Below, one piece after another: positions 40,277 to 49,457 of a stretch of 64,000 bases of DNA (positions within the stretch are counted from its first letter, which is position 1; each line of letters opens with the position of its first letter). The notes beneath the pieces are model-generated. The model was not told the DNA's origin, searched no databases, and saw nothing but the letters and a program-made list of their open reading frames with translations. A program made the translations under genes and the position numbers. Source of the DNA: Bacterioplanoides sp. SCSIO 12839 (lineage in GTDB: Bacteria; Pseudomonadota; Gammaproteobacteria; Pseudomonadales; Oceanobacteraceae); assembly GCF_024397975.1 (NCBI RefSeq), contig NZ_CP073745.1, forward strand, positions 427,501-491,500. The letters are read 5' to 3'.

Positions 40277-42010
40277 ATGAAAGAAACCTATGACTTTATT
40301 ATTGTTGGTGCGGGTTCTGCGGGTTGTGTACTGGCCAATCGTTTATCGGAAAATCCACAGCATTCGATATTGCTGATCGAAACCGGTGGCAGCGATAAAA
40401 GCATTTTTATCCAGATGCCAACCGCATTGTCCATTCCAATGAATACCGAAAAATACGCCTGGCAATATCATACGGTGGAAGAGCCATATCTGGATAATCG
40501 TGTTATGCATTGCCCTCGTGGCAAGGTGTTGGGTGGTTCATCATCCATTAACGGCATGGTGTATGTGCGTGGTCACGCCCGTGATTTTGATGAGTGGGCG
40601 CAGCACGGTGCAGAAAACTGGGATTACTCCCATTGTTTACCCTATTTTAAGAAGGCGGATGACTGGGCCTATGGTGCAGACGAATATCGCAGCCAAGGCG
40701 GGCCGTTAGGTGTCAATAACGGTAACCAGATGAAAAACCCGCTTTATAAAGCCTTTATTGAAGCGGGGCAACAAGCCGGTTACGACTTTACCGACGATTA
40801 TAATGGCAAGCAGCAAGAAGGCTTTGGTGCCATGCATATGACGGTAAAAAATGGACTGCGCTGGTCGACAGCGAATGCTTATTTACGCCCAGCTATGAAA
40901 CGTCCAAACCTGACGGTCATTACAAAAGCTCAAGTAAATAAAGTTGTTCTGGAAAAAACCGAACAAGGTCCAAAAGCCGTTGGAGTGGAATATCGGCATA
41001 AAAATACGGTCTTGCAGGTAAAAGCCAATAAAGAAGTTATTCTAAGCGCAGGCTCCATTGGCTCACCTCATATTTTACAGTTATCTGGTATTGGTGATGT
41101 TGAGGTGCTGACAAAAGCCGGTGTTGAAGTACAGCATGAGTTGCCGGGGGTTGGTAAAAACTTGCAGGATCACCTGGAGTTTTATTTCCAATTTAAATGC
41201 AAACAACCCATTACCCTGAACAGTAAGCTTGGGCTGTGGAGTAAATTTTTAATTGGCTCTCGCTGGTTTTTTACTAAGACTGGCTTAGGAGCAACCAATC
41301 ATTTTGAATCCTGTGGCTTTATTCGCTCTAAAGCGGGCGTTGAATGGCCAGATTTGCAATATCACTTTTTGCCTGCAGCGATGCGTTACGACGGTCAGGC
41401 CGCGTTTGATGGCCATGGTTTTCAGGTACATATTGGCCATAACAAACCAAAAAGTCGGGGTCATGTGCATATTAAAAGTGCTGACCCCCAGCAGCACCCC
41501 GATATTTTATTTAATTATTTACAGCATGAAGACGATATCGAAGGTTTTCGTGATTGCGTTAAACGTACCCGTGAAATTATTGGTCAGGCGGCATTTGATG
41601 ATTACCGCGACGGCGAAATTCAACCGGGTGAACATATTCAGACGGATAACGAAATCGACCAATTTGTTCGTGCAAATGTTGAAAGTGCTTACCACCCATC
41701 CTGCTCCTGTCGAATGGGGGAAGATGATATGGCGGTAGTGAACTCCAATACTCAGGTGCATGGCGTGCAAGGGCTGCGAGTGGTGGATTCTTCGATTTTT
41801 CCAACCATTCCGAATGGCAATTTAAACGCGCCCACTATTATGACGGCAGAGCGTGCCGCCGATCTGATTAAAAAACACCATGATCCTGCTTATTCACTGT
41901 TACCAGCAAGCAAGGCAGTCGTTGGCATGGATCACCAATGGCAAGAGCGCCAGAGAAGTGGTGTCGCACAGCGTGAAGTAGCTCTTTTAAATAGCAAAAC
42001 CGACAGTTAA
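40277..42010 (+). CDS. betA: Choline dehydrogenase
   Basis: An FAD-dependent GMC-family oxidoreductase, usually membrane-associated, that oxidises choline to betaine aldehyde. The FAD-binding [20 protein letters not shown] is at the N-terminus. GMC signatures are [19 protein letters not shown] and [18 protein letters not shown], and the active-site region is [12 protein letters not shown]. The start is set at ATG 40277 (577 residues); a GTG at 40265 would add four residues. It completes betIBA. Confidence 0.95.
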   Translation: MKETYDFIIVGAGSAGCVLANRLSENPQHSILLIETGGSDKSIFIQMPTALSIPMNTEKYAWQYHTVEEPYLDNRVMHCPRGKVLGGSSSINGMVYVRGHARDFDEWAQHGAENWDYSHCLPYFKKADDWAYGADEYRSQGGPLGVNNGNQMKNPLYKAFIEAGQQAGYDFTDDYNGKQQEGFGAMHMTVKNGLRWSTANAYLRPAMKRPNLTVITKAQVNKVVLEKTEQGPKAVGVEYRHKNTVLQVKANKEVILSAGSIGSPHILQLSGIGDVEVLTKAGVEVQHELPGVGKNLQDHLEFYFQFKCKQPITLNSKLGLWSKFLIGSRWFFTKTGLGATNHFESCGFIRSKAGVEWPDLQYHFLPAAMRYDGQAAFDGHGFQVHIGHNKPKSRGHVHIKSADPQQHPDILFNYLQHEDDIEGFRDCVKRTREIIGQAAFDDYRDGEIQPGEHIQTDNEIDQFVRANVESAYHPSCSCRMGEDDMAVVNSNTQVHGVQGLRVVDSSIFPTIPNGNLNAPTIMTAERAADLIKKHHDPAYSLLPASKAVVGMDHQWQERQRSGVAQREVALLNSKTDS

Positions 42011-42018
42011 ATAATAAA

Positions 42019-42034
42019 ACTGATATGAATCAGT
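42019..42034. repeat. Inverted repeat before choX
   Basis: ACTGAT (42019-42024), ATGA, ATCAGT (42029-42034). It lies in the 69-base gap between betA and choX and could be a weak hairpin or an operator. Confidence 0.4.
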
Positions 42035-42079
42035 ATTAATAAAAGCAACGGCTAAAGGTAAAACCACGGAGAAGAAGGC

Positions 42080-43024
42080 ATGAAAATCAAACAGATATTA
42101 AGTTCAGCGTTACTGGCTGGCTCAACGTTACTCACACCGGTCATCGCACAAGCGGCAGATAACCAGTGTGACACGGTACGTTTCTCGGATGTTGGCTGGA
42201 CAGATATCACCGCAACAACGGCTGTTGCTTCGGTTGTATTAGAAAGCATTGGCTATAACACCAAAACTCAGGTTCTTTCTGTACCGGTTACTTATAAGTC
42301 ATTAGAAAATAATGATATCGACGTGTTCCTGGGTAACTGGATGCCAACCATGGAAGCCGATATTAAGCCTTACCGTGAACGTGGCACTGTTGAAACACTG
42401 GTGACGAATCTTGAAGGTGCAAAATATACCTTAGCAGTACCACAATATGTTTATGATGCGGGCGTAAAAAGTTTTGCTGATATTGCCAAATATGCCGATA
42501 AATTCGACAGTAAAATTTATGGCATCGAACCCGGCAACGACGGTAACCGCTTAATTCAAAGCATGATTGATCAGAATGCTTTTGGTCTAAAAGATTTCGA
42601 AGTGGTTGAATCCAGTGAGGCCGGCATGTTATCGCAGGTGAAGCGTAAAACCCGTCGTGACAACTGGATTGTTTTCCTGGGTTGGGAGCCACACCCAATG
42701 AATGCGAACTTTGACCTGGCCTACCTGGAAGGTGGTGATGATTTCTTTGGCCCGAACCTGGGTGGTGCCGTTGTTGAAACCAATGTGCGTAAAGGTTATG
42801 CACAAGCGTGTCCAAATGTGGGGCAGTTCCTGAAAAACCTGACGTTTACACTGCAGGCTGAAAACGAAATTATGGCGGCGATTCTGGATGATGGTAAGAA
42901 GCCAGAAGCAGCTGCAAAAGCCTGGATCAAGAAAAACCCAGAAGCATTAAATGCCTGGTTAAAGGGCGTTACTACAAAAGATGGTGCTGAAGCGCTGAAA
43001 TCTGCAATGGCATTAACTAAATAA
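42080..43024 (+). CDS. choX: Choline ABC transporter substrate-binding protein
   Basis: A 314-residue periplasmic protein with a signal peptide (MKIKQILSSALLAGSTLLTPVIAQA). The mature region CDTVRFSDVGWTDITATTA and IDVFLGNWMPTMEADIKPY is characteristic of ChoX-type choline binders within the OpuAC family. Likely aromatic-box residues include W in VGWTD, W in GNWMP and W in LGWEPHPM. It delivers choline to the permease and ATPase encoded next, and a stable hairpin after its stop may favour its higher expression. Confidence 0.93.
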   Translation: MKIKQILSSALLAGSTLLTPVIAQAADNQCDTVRFSDVGWTDITATTAVASVVLESIGYNTKTQVLSVPVTYKSLENNDIDVFLGNWMPTMEADIKPYRERGTVETLVTNLEGAKYTLAVPQYVYDAGVKSFADIAKYADKFDSKIYGIEPGNDGNRLIQSMIDQNAFGLKDFEVVESSEAGMLSQVKRKTRRDNWIVFLGWEPHPMNANFDLAYLEGGDDFFGPNLGGAVVETNVRKGYAQACPNVGQFLKNLTFTLQAENEIMAAILDDGKKPEAAAKAWIKKNPEALNAWLKGVTTKDGAEALKSAMALTK

Positions 43025-43041
43025 GTAATGTGATTTGCAAT

Positions 43042-43065
43042 CAGGGTGGGCACCTGCTCATCCTG
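43042..43065 (+). terminator. Hairpin between choX and choW
   Basis: CAGGGTGGGC (43042-43051) pairs with GCTCATCCTG (43056-43065), ten pairs including two G-T, loop ACCT. The tail is CCTCTTTGC, so it is at most a partial terminator or a transcript-stabilising hairpin. Confidence 0.6.
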
Positions 43066-43115
43066 CCTCTTTGCTAATGATTTAAAGAATCGCTGTACGG
43101 GTAACCTGTGCGGCT

Positions 43116-43964
43116 ATGGCAGGTAAATACGTGGAAGATTATAAAATCCCATTAGGGGATTATACCGAGATATTTTTTGACTGGCTGGTGGATAATGCCG
43201 CAGGCTTTTTTGATGTTATTTCGGACTCATTGGAGTGGCTGATTGATTTATTAACTTCCGGGTTATTATGGCTGCATCCGGCTGCTTTTATTGTTCTGGT
43301 CGCAGTCATTGCGTTTAAGTTACATCGCTCGGTTTCTTTGGTGATTTTTTCTGTAGCTTCTTTGTTATTAATCTGGAATCTGGGTTATTGGCAGGAAACC
43401 ATGGAAACCCTGTCTCTGGTTCTTTACGCCACTCTCTTTTGTATGCTCATTGGTTTGCCACTGGGTATTTATGCTGCACATCACCCCTGGTTATTTCGCG
43501 CCTTGCACCCTGTGTTGGATTTAATGCAAACCGTACCCACCTTTGTTTATTTGATTCCTACGCTTACTTTATTCGGTTTGGGAGTGGTACCTGGATTAAT
43601 TTCTACCATTATTTTTGCCATTGCCGCTCCAATACGTCTGACGTACCTCGGTATTTCTGAAGTACCAAAAGAACTGATTGAGGCCGGGCAGTCATTTGGT
43701 GCGACAAAGATGCAATTGTTATTACGTATTGAATTGCCCGCTGCGGCCAGCAATATTGCCGCGGGTATCACGCAATGCATTATGTTGTCGTTATCCATGG
43801 TGGTGATCGCTGCACTGGTGGGTGCCGATGGTCTGGGAAAACCTGTTGTTAGAGCACTGAATACCGTTGATATTGCCAGTGGTTTTGAAGCTGGGTTAGC
43901 AATTGTTTTATTGGCTATTTTATTAGATCGCCTGTTTAAACAGAAAGAGCAGGTGAGCGCATGA
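43116..43964 (+). CDS. choW: Choline ABC transporter permease
   Basis: A 282-residue inner-membrane protein of the ProW/OpuAB group. It has about six membrane segments and the permease loop PIRLTYLGISEVPKELIEAGQSFGATKMQLLLRIELPAA, which contacts the ATPase. QTVPTFVYLIP is typical of choline/betaine permeases. The first residues are weakly conserved, so a later start is possible. It overlaps choV by four bases. Confidence 0.92.
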   Translation: MAGKYVEDYKIPLGDYTEIFFDWLVDNAAGFFDVISDSLEWLIDLLTSGLLWLHPAAFIVLVAVIAFKLHRSVSLVIFSVASLLLIWNLGYWQETMETLSLVLYATLFCMLIGLPLGIYAAHHPWLFRALHPVLDLMQTVPTFVYLIPTLTLFGLGVVPGLISTIIFAIAAPIRLTYLGISEVPKELIEAGQSFGATKMQLLLRIELPAAASNIAAGITQCIMLSLSMVVIAALVGADGLGKPVVRALNTVDIASGFEAGLAIVLLAILLDRLFKQKEQVSA

Positions 43965-45127
43965 TCGAAATTAAAAACCTGGATGTCATTTTTGGTGATA
44001 ACCCTTCTGCTGCATTGGCATTACTGGACGAAGGTAAAAAACGCGAACAGATATTAGAAGAAACTGGCCAGGTACTTGGTGTTAAAGGAGCGTCATTATC
44101 GGTTAAACGCGGTGAAATATGCGTACTGATGGGGTTATCCGGCTCAGGAAAGTCTAGCTTATTGCGGTGTGTGAATGGTCTTAATCCTATTTCTCGTGGT
44201 GAAGTGAATGTTGAATACCAGGGAGAAATGATCAACTTTGCTGAAGCCGATGCTGCAACACAGCGAGAGCTACGGATGAAAACTATCTCAATGGTGTTTC
44301 AGAAGTTTGCTTTGATGCCCTGGCTGACGGTGGCTCAAAATGTGGCAATGCCACTGGAGTTACAAGGGACGGATAAAAAAGAGATCCAAACACGGGTTCA
44401 GCAACAATTGGATATTGTTGGCTTAACAGAATGGGCTGACCATAAACCCGGGCAATTATCCGGTGGAATGCAACAACGGGTTGGCCTGGCGCGTGCATTG
44501 GTTACCGAGTCTGACATTCTGTTGATGGATGAACCTTTCTCAGCATTAGATCCTTTAATCCGCAGTCAACTTCAGGATGAATTATTACAACTGCAGGAAA
44601 AGCTCAATAAAACCATCATATTTGTCTCGCATGATTTAGATGAAGCATTAAAAATTGGTAATCATATTGCCATTATGAAGGATGGTGAAATTGTTCAGCA
44701 TGGAAATCCGCAGGATATTGTGATGAACCCGGCTGATGATTACGTGCGTGATTTTGTCGCGCATACGAATCCGATGAACGTATTGTTAGCAAAAGACTTA
44801 ATGCGTCCGTTATCGCAACTTGAGCAATGTGATAAGGGCTTCCGTCTGAGTAAACGACATGATTATTGGTTAACAACGGATAAATCTTCTATTTTATATC
44901 GTGATCAAAAGACACCATTACAAAGAAAACCTGATCAAGCGGATGATTTTTTATTTGCTGCTACCGGTACGATTGTAAATGCAAAAACTTCTATGCGTGA
45001 AGTACTGGAAATTCGTTATGAAACCGATCATGCTGTATTTATTGAAGAAAATAATGAGATCGTCGGGTTTATAGGCGACAGAGAATTGTTTCATTCATTA
45101 TTGGGCAAAATGCTCAACAATGATTAA
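43961..45127 (+). CDS. choV: Choline ABC transporter ATP-binding protein
   Basis: A 388-residue cytoplasmic ATPase of the ProV type. It has the Walker A GLSGSGKSSLLR (about 58-69), Q-loop region VFQKFALMPW, signature LSGGMQQRVGLARAL and Walker B ILLMDEPFSALDP. An N-terminal extension of about 30 residues is typical of ChoV. The C-terminal 110 residues form a CBS-like tail that in related systems senses ionic strength. Translation is coupled to choW through ATGA. Confidence 0.93.
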   Translation: MIEIKNLDVIFGDNPSAALALLDEGKKREQILEETGQVLGVKGASLSVKRGEICVLMGLSGSGKSSLLRCVNGLNPISRGEVNVEYQGEMINFAEADAATQRELRMKTISMVFQKFALMPWLTVAQNVAMPLELQGTDKKEIQTRVQQQLDIVGLTEWADHKPGQLSGGMQQRVGLARALVTESDILLMDEPFSALDPLIRSQLQDELLQLQEKLNKTIIFVSHDLDEALKIGNHIAIMKDGEIVQHGNPQDIVMNPADDYVRDFVAHTNPMNVLLAKDLMRPLSQLEQCDKGFRLSKRHDYWLTTDKSSILYRDQKTPLQRKPDQADDFLFAATGTIVNAKTSMREVLEIRYETDHAVFIEENNEIVGFIGDRELFHSLLGKMLNND

Positions 45128-45160
45128 TCGCTCGGTACATAAAAAAGGAAGGTAAGGATA

Positions 45161-46225
45161 ATGAAAAAAACACTTTTAGTAACCGCTATGGCAGCAGCAA
45201 CAGCGTTCCCAGCTGTTGCTTCCGATGCTATTTCCGGTGGCTTTTGGTTGAACCATGCTATTTATGACGGTGACGTCGATGAAGCAACATATGGTGATAC
45301 TAACTTTGAAGCCTTAGTTTTATATATTGATAAAACAGATGAAGCCAGCGGTTGGACATTCTCTTCTGAAATGCGTTATGGCAAAGGTGCATTTACTGAT
45401 CCAGATAACAATAACACTGGCAGTCACTTTGGTTTCCATAAAGCCTGGGTTGGCAAAGAGTTTGGCAATGGCCAGGTTAAAATTGGTAAATCTGCAGTTC
45501 CATTTGGTTATGGCACGATGAATTTCTGGCCTGGCGACGAATTATTAGGCGGTTATGGCGACCAGATGGATGTGGGTGTTAAGTGGACTGCGACTGAAGG
45601 TGCATTAACTTACGATGTGGCTTACTTCCACGTAGATGATTTCGGAAACTCTACAGAAACCATGGATGATGGCGGTCATTGGGGCTCAACGGCGACTTAC
45701 CAAAAAAGCCAGACTTTTGTTGGTAACGTAGCGTACGAATTCAGCCAAGGCCAGCAAGTGGGTGCCTCTTACCAGAATGGTCGTTTGCGTGATTTATCCG
45801 ATGCAAATGATGCACGGCCTTATGATGGTAATCACAATGCCGCCATCGTGTACTACAGCGGTGAATTTGGCCCTGTTGGTGTGAAAGCGCAATATATGAC
45901 AACTTATCGTGATTTGCGTGGCGTAGCTGAATCTACGGATGTTCCACAAGCCGAAATCAAAAACGATCGTAAGGGCTTAACTGTTAGTTATGCGATGGAT
46001 GATTTCAACTTCTACGTTGACTATACCAATGCTGAAAGCAACACTAAAGGCAATGAAGACGTCGTCGGCTCTGCAGATAGCTTTGCACCAGGTATGAGCT
46101 ATGATTACGGCCCGGGTTGGTTCTACGTAGAGTACGTAACCAATGATGGTACCATTGGCCAAAATGGTGAGCTGAACAACGCTGATGAAGATTACTGGTA
46201 CTTCACCATGGATTATTACTTCTGA
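45161..46225 (+). CDS. Porin-like outer-membrane protein of the choline cluster
   Basis: A 354-residue exported protein with signal peptide MKKTLLVTAMAAATAFPAVA and a beta-barrel pattern: FEALVLYIDKT, WTFSSEMRYG, WVGKEFGNGQVKIGKSAVPFGYG, many aromatic-terminated strands, and a final WYFTMDYYF with terminal F. An AAGGAAGG ribosome site precedes it. It comes 33 bases after choV with no terminator between, so it is probably transcribed with the choline importer and could be a choline or betaine porin. The substrate is inferred only from position. I do not recognise a named family beyond general porin. Confidence 0.75.
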   Translation: MKKTLLVTAMAAATAFPAVASDAISGGFWLNHAIYDGDVDEATYGDTNFEALVLYIDKTDEASGWTFSSEMRYGKGAFTDPDNNNTGSHFGFHKAWVGKEFGNGQVKIGKSAVPFGYGTMNFWPGDELLGGYGDQMDVGVKWTATEGALTYDVAYFHVDDFGNSTETMDDGGHWGSTATYQKSQTFVGNVAYEFSQGQQVGASYQNGRLRDLSDANDARPYDGNHNAAIVYYSGEFGPVGVKAQYMTTYRDLRGVAESTDVPQAEIKNDRKGLTVSYAMDDFNFYVDYTNAESNTKGNEDVVGSADSFAPGMSYDYGPGWFYVEYVTNDGTIGQNGELNNADEDYWYFTMDYYF

Positions 46226-46252
46226 TTTTCGGAAGAAATCATTCTAATCCCG

Positions 46253-46281
46253 AAAGCCGTGCTGATTCCAGCGCGGCTTTT
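46253..46281 (+). terminator. Terminator after the choline cluster
   Basis: AAAGCCGTGC (46253-46262) pairs with GCGCGGCTTT (46271-46280), with one G-T pair, then TCTGTTTC. It shows that the following MarR gene cannot start at the upstream in-frame ATG at 46259. Confidence 0.75.
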
Positions 46282-46390
46282 CTGTTTCTGGCTATCCCTT
46301 ATTCTGCTACCGCTTCTTTTTTCACCGTTATCTGGCCGTTATACTGTATTTAAAGATGCTTGCTTAAAAGCTTCAGCAACAGGCAAAAAA

Positions 46391-46879
46391 ATGGACAGAT
46401 ATGATCAGGTGCTGGTCGCCTTACGCCGTATTATTCGTGCAACCGACCTCCACTCTAAAAAACTCAGTAAAACCTCCGGGCTTACCTCGCCCCAATTATT
46501 AATTCTTCAAACCTTGCGGGAGAACAGCGATCTGACCGTGGGGCAGGTTGCCAAGCAGGTATCATTATCGCAGGCGACGGTCACCACGATTGTGGATCGC
46601 CTTGAGCGTGGTGGTTATGTCTATCGTGAACGTGGTACAGCCGATAAGCGCAAAGTGTACGTGTATTTAACCGATAAGGCGTTTGAAACTCTGGTCGATG
46701 CACCGAAGCCGTTGCAGGATGACTTTGTGCGCCAATACCAGGACTTACACGATTGGGAGCAAACGATGATTTTATCATCGCTGGAGCGAGTCGCTTATAT
46801 GATGGACGCCCAACATATTGATGCTGCACCGGTTCTGGATATTGGTGCACTGGATCGCAACGAAACCATCAAAAAATAA
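46391..46879 (+). CDS. MarR-family regulator
   Basis: A 162-residue winged-helix protein. The recognition region is LTVGQVAKQVSLSQATVTTIVDRLERGGYVYRERGTADKRKVYVYLT, the last part being the wing. An AGG lies seven bases before ATG 46391; an in-frame start at 46259 lies within the preceding terminator and is rejected. Similar regulators are found beside ectoine or betaine genes in marine bacteria. Its target here could be the acyl-CoA ligase 104 bases downstream or the choline cluster; neither is shown. Confidence 0.85.
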   Translation: MDRYDQVLVALRRIIRATDLHSKKLSKTSGLTSPQLLILQTLRENSDLTVGQVAKQVSLSQATVTTIVDRLERGGYVYRERGTADKRKVYVYLTDKAFETLVDAPKPLQDDFVRQYQDLHDWEQTMILSSLERVAYMMDAQHIDAAPVLDIGALDRNETIKK

Positions 46880-46983
46880 CGCTTCACGAATTGTTACATT
46901 TCGGTGGCTTGTTTTTCCGGCAAGCCGCTATTACTGTCAATACTCCTGAAAATAAAGATAAATATCAGTAACAGGAGATTGTT

Positions 46984-48600
46984 ATGTTAGGTCTGATGAT
47001 GGACAGCCCACTGCTGGTGTCCACCTTGCTCGAACACGCAGAGTCTACACACGGGTCGACAGAAATTGTCAGCCGCCGCTGTGAAGGCGACATTCACCGT
47101 TACACCATGAAAGATGCCGCAGGCCGTGCGCGACGTATTGCCAACCTGCTGGCGCGTTACGACATTCAGCAGGGTGATCGGGTGGCCACACTGGCGTGGA
47201 ATAACTACCGTCACTTTGAGCTCTATTACGGCATTTCCGGAACCGGTGCCGTGTTACATACCATTAACCCGCGCTTATTTGCCGAGCAGCTGGTTTATAT
47301 TATCAACCATGCTGAAGACCGGTTGGTGTTTGTTGATCTGACGTTTGTGCCGTTATTGGAGGCGATTCAGGGTCAGATTTCTGGTGTCGAAAAATTCATT
47401 ATTTTATGCGACGAAGACAAAATGCCAGACACCAGCCTGGCGAATGCGCATTGTTACGAAACCCTTCTGGCCGCTGAATCAGATCAGTTCCAGTGGCCCG
47501 AGTTTGACGAACGCAGCGCCTGCTCTATGTGTTACACCTCTGGCACCACGGGCAATCCGAAAGGTGTGTTATACAGTCATCGTTCGACGGTGTTGCACGC
47601 ACTGGCGTCGGTGGGGGAAGAAGTAATGGGCATGGCCTCTTCAACCTGTTTCTTGCCTGTGGTTCCTATGTTCCATGTGAATGCCTGGGGAACGCCTTAT
47701 TCCGCGGCTATAACCGGTGCGAAACAGGTTTTCCCGGGGCCGGGAATGGACGGTGCTTCGTTGTGGGAATTAATTGAGGCAGAAAAGCCTGATTTATTAT
47801 TAGGGGTACCAACAGTCTGGCTGATGTTGCTGAATCATATGGACAGCATCGGTAAAAAACTCGATTCGGTTGAGAATGTGATCGTGGGGGGCTCTGCGGC
47901 ACCAATCTCGATGATTCGTGCGTTTCAGGAAAAACACGATGCGTTTTTAATTCACGCCTGGGGCATGACCGAAATGAGCCCGGTGGGGACCCTGAACTCA
48001 CACAATAAACATATGGAAGCCTTGCCACTGGAAGAACGTTATCAGCTGCAAGCGAAACAAGGGCGGCCGGTTTATGGGGTAGAAATGAAGATTGTGGATG
48101 ACAACCTTCAGCCACTTCCGCGTGACGGTGTGGCCTCTGGGCGTTTATTAGTTCGTGGCCCCTGGATTGTGAATGGTTACTACAAAAATGAGGCGTCAGA
48201 CAGCTTTATTGATGGCTGGTTTGATACCGGTGATGTGGCCACCATTGACGAGCATAACTACCTCACCATTGTTGATCGTTCTAAGGACGTGATCAAATCC
48301 GGCGGAGAATGGATCAGCTCCATTGATATGGAAAATATTGCGGTTGGTCATCCGGAGCTTACCGAGTGTTGTGTGATTGGTGTTCCTCATCCGAAATGGG
48401 ATGAACGCCCGGTATTGTTAGCGATTAAACAGCCCGGATCATCACTCAGTGAAGATGATGTGAAGGCGTATCTGGACGATAAAATTGTGAAATGGTGGAT
48501 GCCAGACAAGGTTTTATTTGTCGAGGAATTACCCCATACCGCAACCGGCAAACTGCATAAAGTGCCGCTGCGTGAGCAATATCATGATCTGTTAATGTGA
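46984..48600 (+). CDS. Acyl-CoA ligase, medium/long-chain or DmdB-like
   Basis: A 538-residue adenylate-forming enzyme that activates a carboxylic acid with ATP and joins it to coenzyme A. Motifs are the AMP-binding YTSGTTGNPKGVLYSH, AWGMTEMSP, GWFDTGDVATID and the C-terminal DRSKDVIKSGGEWIS, with the catalytic lysine in TATGKLHK. The overall pattern (LHTINPRLFAEQLVYIINHAED) is that of the group containing methylmercaptopropionate-CoA ligases (DmdB) and fatty-acid ligases. The substrate cannot be decided from sequence. An AGGAG site precedes the ATG, and the gene stands alone before a strong hairpin. Confidence 0.87.
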   Translation: MLGLMMDSPLLVSTLLEHAESTHGSTEIVSRRCEGDIHRYTMKDAAGRARRIANLLARYDIQQGDRVATLAWNNYRHFELYYGISGTGAVLHTINPRLFAEQLVYIINHAEDRLVFVDLTFVPLLEAIQGQISGVEKFIILCDEDKMPDTSLANAHCYETLLAAESDQFQWPEFDERSACSMCYTSGTTGNPKGVLYSHRSTVLHALASVGEEVMGMASSTCFLPVVPMFHVNAWGTPYSAAITGAKQVFPGPGMDGASLWELIEAEKPDLLLGVPTVWLMLLNHMDSIGKKLDSVENVIVGGSAAPISMIRAFQEKHDAFLIHAWGMTEMSPVGTLNSHNKHMEALPLEERYQLQAKQGRPVYGVEMKIVDDNLQPLPRDGVASGRLLVRGPWIVNGYYKNEASDSFIDGWFDTGDVATIDEHNYLTIVDRSKDVIKSGGEWISSIDMENIAVGHPELTECCVIGVPHPKWDERPVLLAIKQPGSSLSEDDVKAYLDDKIVKWWMPDKVLFVEELPHTATGKLHKVPLREQYHDLLM

Positions 48601-48652
48601 TGCCATATACCAACTGATAAACAGCGTTCCACCGAATGTGGAACTTGTCAGC

Positions 48653-48702
48653 AAACGCCTGTGTCATACTGGTTTCAGTTAATAAGACACAGGCGTTTTT
48701 TT
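48653..48702 (+). terminator. Strong hairpin overlapping the next gene's ribosome site
   Basis: AAACGCCTGTGTC (48653-48665) pairs perfectly with GACACAGGCGTTT (48686-48698), loop of 20 bases, then T to 48702. ATG of the next gene is at 48703. The AGG that would serve as its ribosome site lies in the second arm. Confidence 0.88.
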
Positions 48703-49371
48703 ATGGCTCTGCAAATCGATATCATCTCTGATGTTATGTGCCCCTGGTGTGCGATTGGTTATTCCGCACTGAAACAGGCGGCACAGTCTTTTCCAGAGGC
48801 TGGAATACAAATCCGCTGGCATCCATTCGAACTGAATCCGAATATGCCCGCTGAAGGCCAGAACCTCAGAGAACATCTGGCTGAAAAATACGGCAGCACC
48901 GAAGAAGAAAGTGAACAGAACCGCATTCATATGACAAAGCTAGGCAATGAATTGGGGTTTGAGTTTAACTTTTCAGACACTCAACGCATTGTGAACACCT
49001 TTAACGCCCATCAGCTTTTAACCTGGGCCGGTGAACTGCAGGAAAGTCCAGACTACGCTGACGACCTGCAAACACAATTAAAAATGGCGCTGTTTACCGC
49101 GTATTTCCGCGATGGTGTGGATGTCAGCGTTGGTGAAAATCTGGTGGCTATTGCCGTGAGTGTGGGTTTATCGGCACAAGAAGCGCAGCAGTTACTTGAG
49201 CAGCAGACTTATGCGGGTGCCGTGCGTGCTGAGCAACAACAATTCCAGCAGATGGGCATTAACTCCGTACCCGGAGTGATTCTGGCGAATAAATATCTGG
49301 TGAGTGGTGGCCAGCCGGTTGAGGTCTTTAAACAGGCTATTCAACAGGTATTAGACGAACAGACGGCATAG
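48703..49371 (+). CDS. DsbA-family FrnE-like thiol oxidoreductase
   Basis: A 222-residue thioredoxin-fold protein without a signal peptide, so cytoplasmic. It starts MALQIDIISDVMCPWCAIGY, with the redox pair CPWC at about residues 13-16. NSVPGVILANKYLVSGGQP near the C-terminus carries the cis-proline loop. The family is annotated as 2-hydroxychromene-2-carboxylate isomerase/FrnE-like; the substrate is unknown. The start at 48703 is fixed by family conservation and lies directly after the hairpin described above. An in-frame longer start at 48661 falls within that hairpin. Confidence 0.9.
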   Translation: MALQIDIISDVMCPWCAIGYSALKQAAQSFPEAGIQIRWHPFELNPNMPAEGQNLREHLAEKYGSTEEESEQNRIHMTKLGNELGFEFNFSDTQRIVNTFNAHQLLTWAGELQESPDYADDLQTQLKMALFTAYFRDGVDVSVGENLVAIAVSVGLSAQEAQQLLEQQTYAGAVRAEQQQFQQMGINSVPGVILANKYLVSGGQPVEVFKQAIQQVLDEQTA

Positions 49372-49412
49372 TTGTATTAATTAAGCAATGCCGGACAAGC
49401 ATATGCCTGATA

Positions 49413-49449
49413 AAAACAAGGCCACACAAGGTTTGTGTGGCCTTGTTTT
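49413..49449. terminator. Bidirectional terminator with 17-bp perfect stem
   Basis: AAAACAAGGCCACACAA (49413-49429), loop GGT, TTGTGTGGCCTTGTTTT (49433-49449). It serves both the FrnE-like gene and the convergent TetR gene. Confidence 0.93.
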
Positions 49450-49457
49450 AGTCAAGG

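Noticed and set aside
46259-46390. N-terminal extension of the MarR gene to an upstream ATG
   Set aside because: The ATG is inside the terminator of the choline cluster, the added residues are hydrophobic and not MarR-like, and a proper ribosome site precedes ATG 46391.
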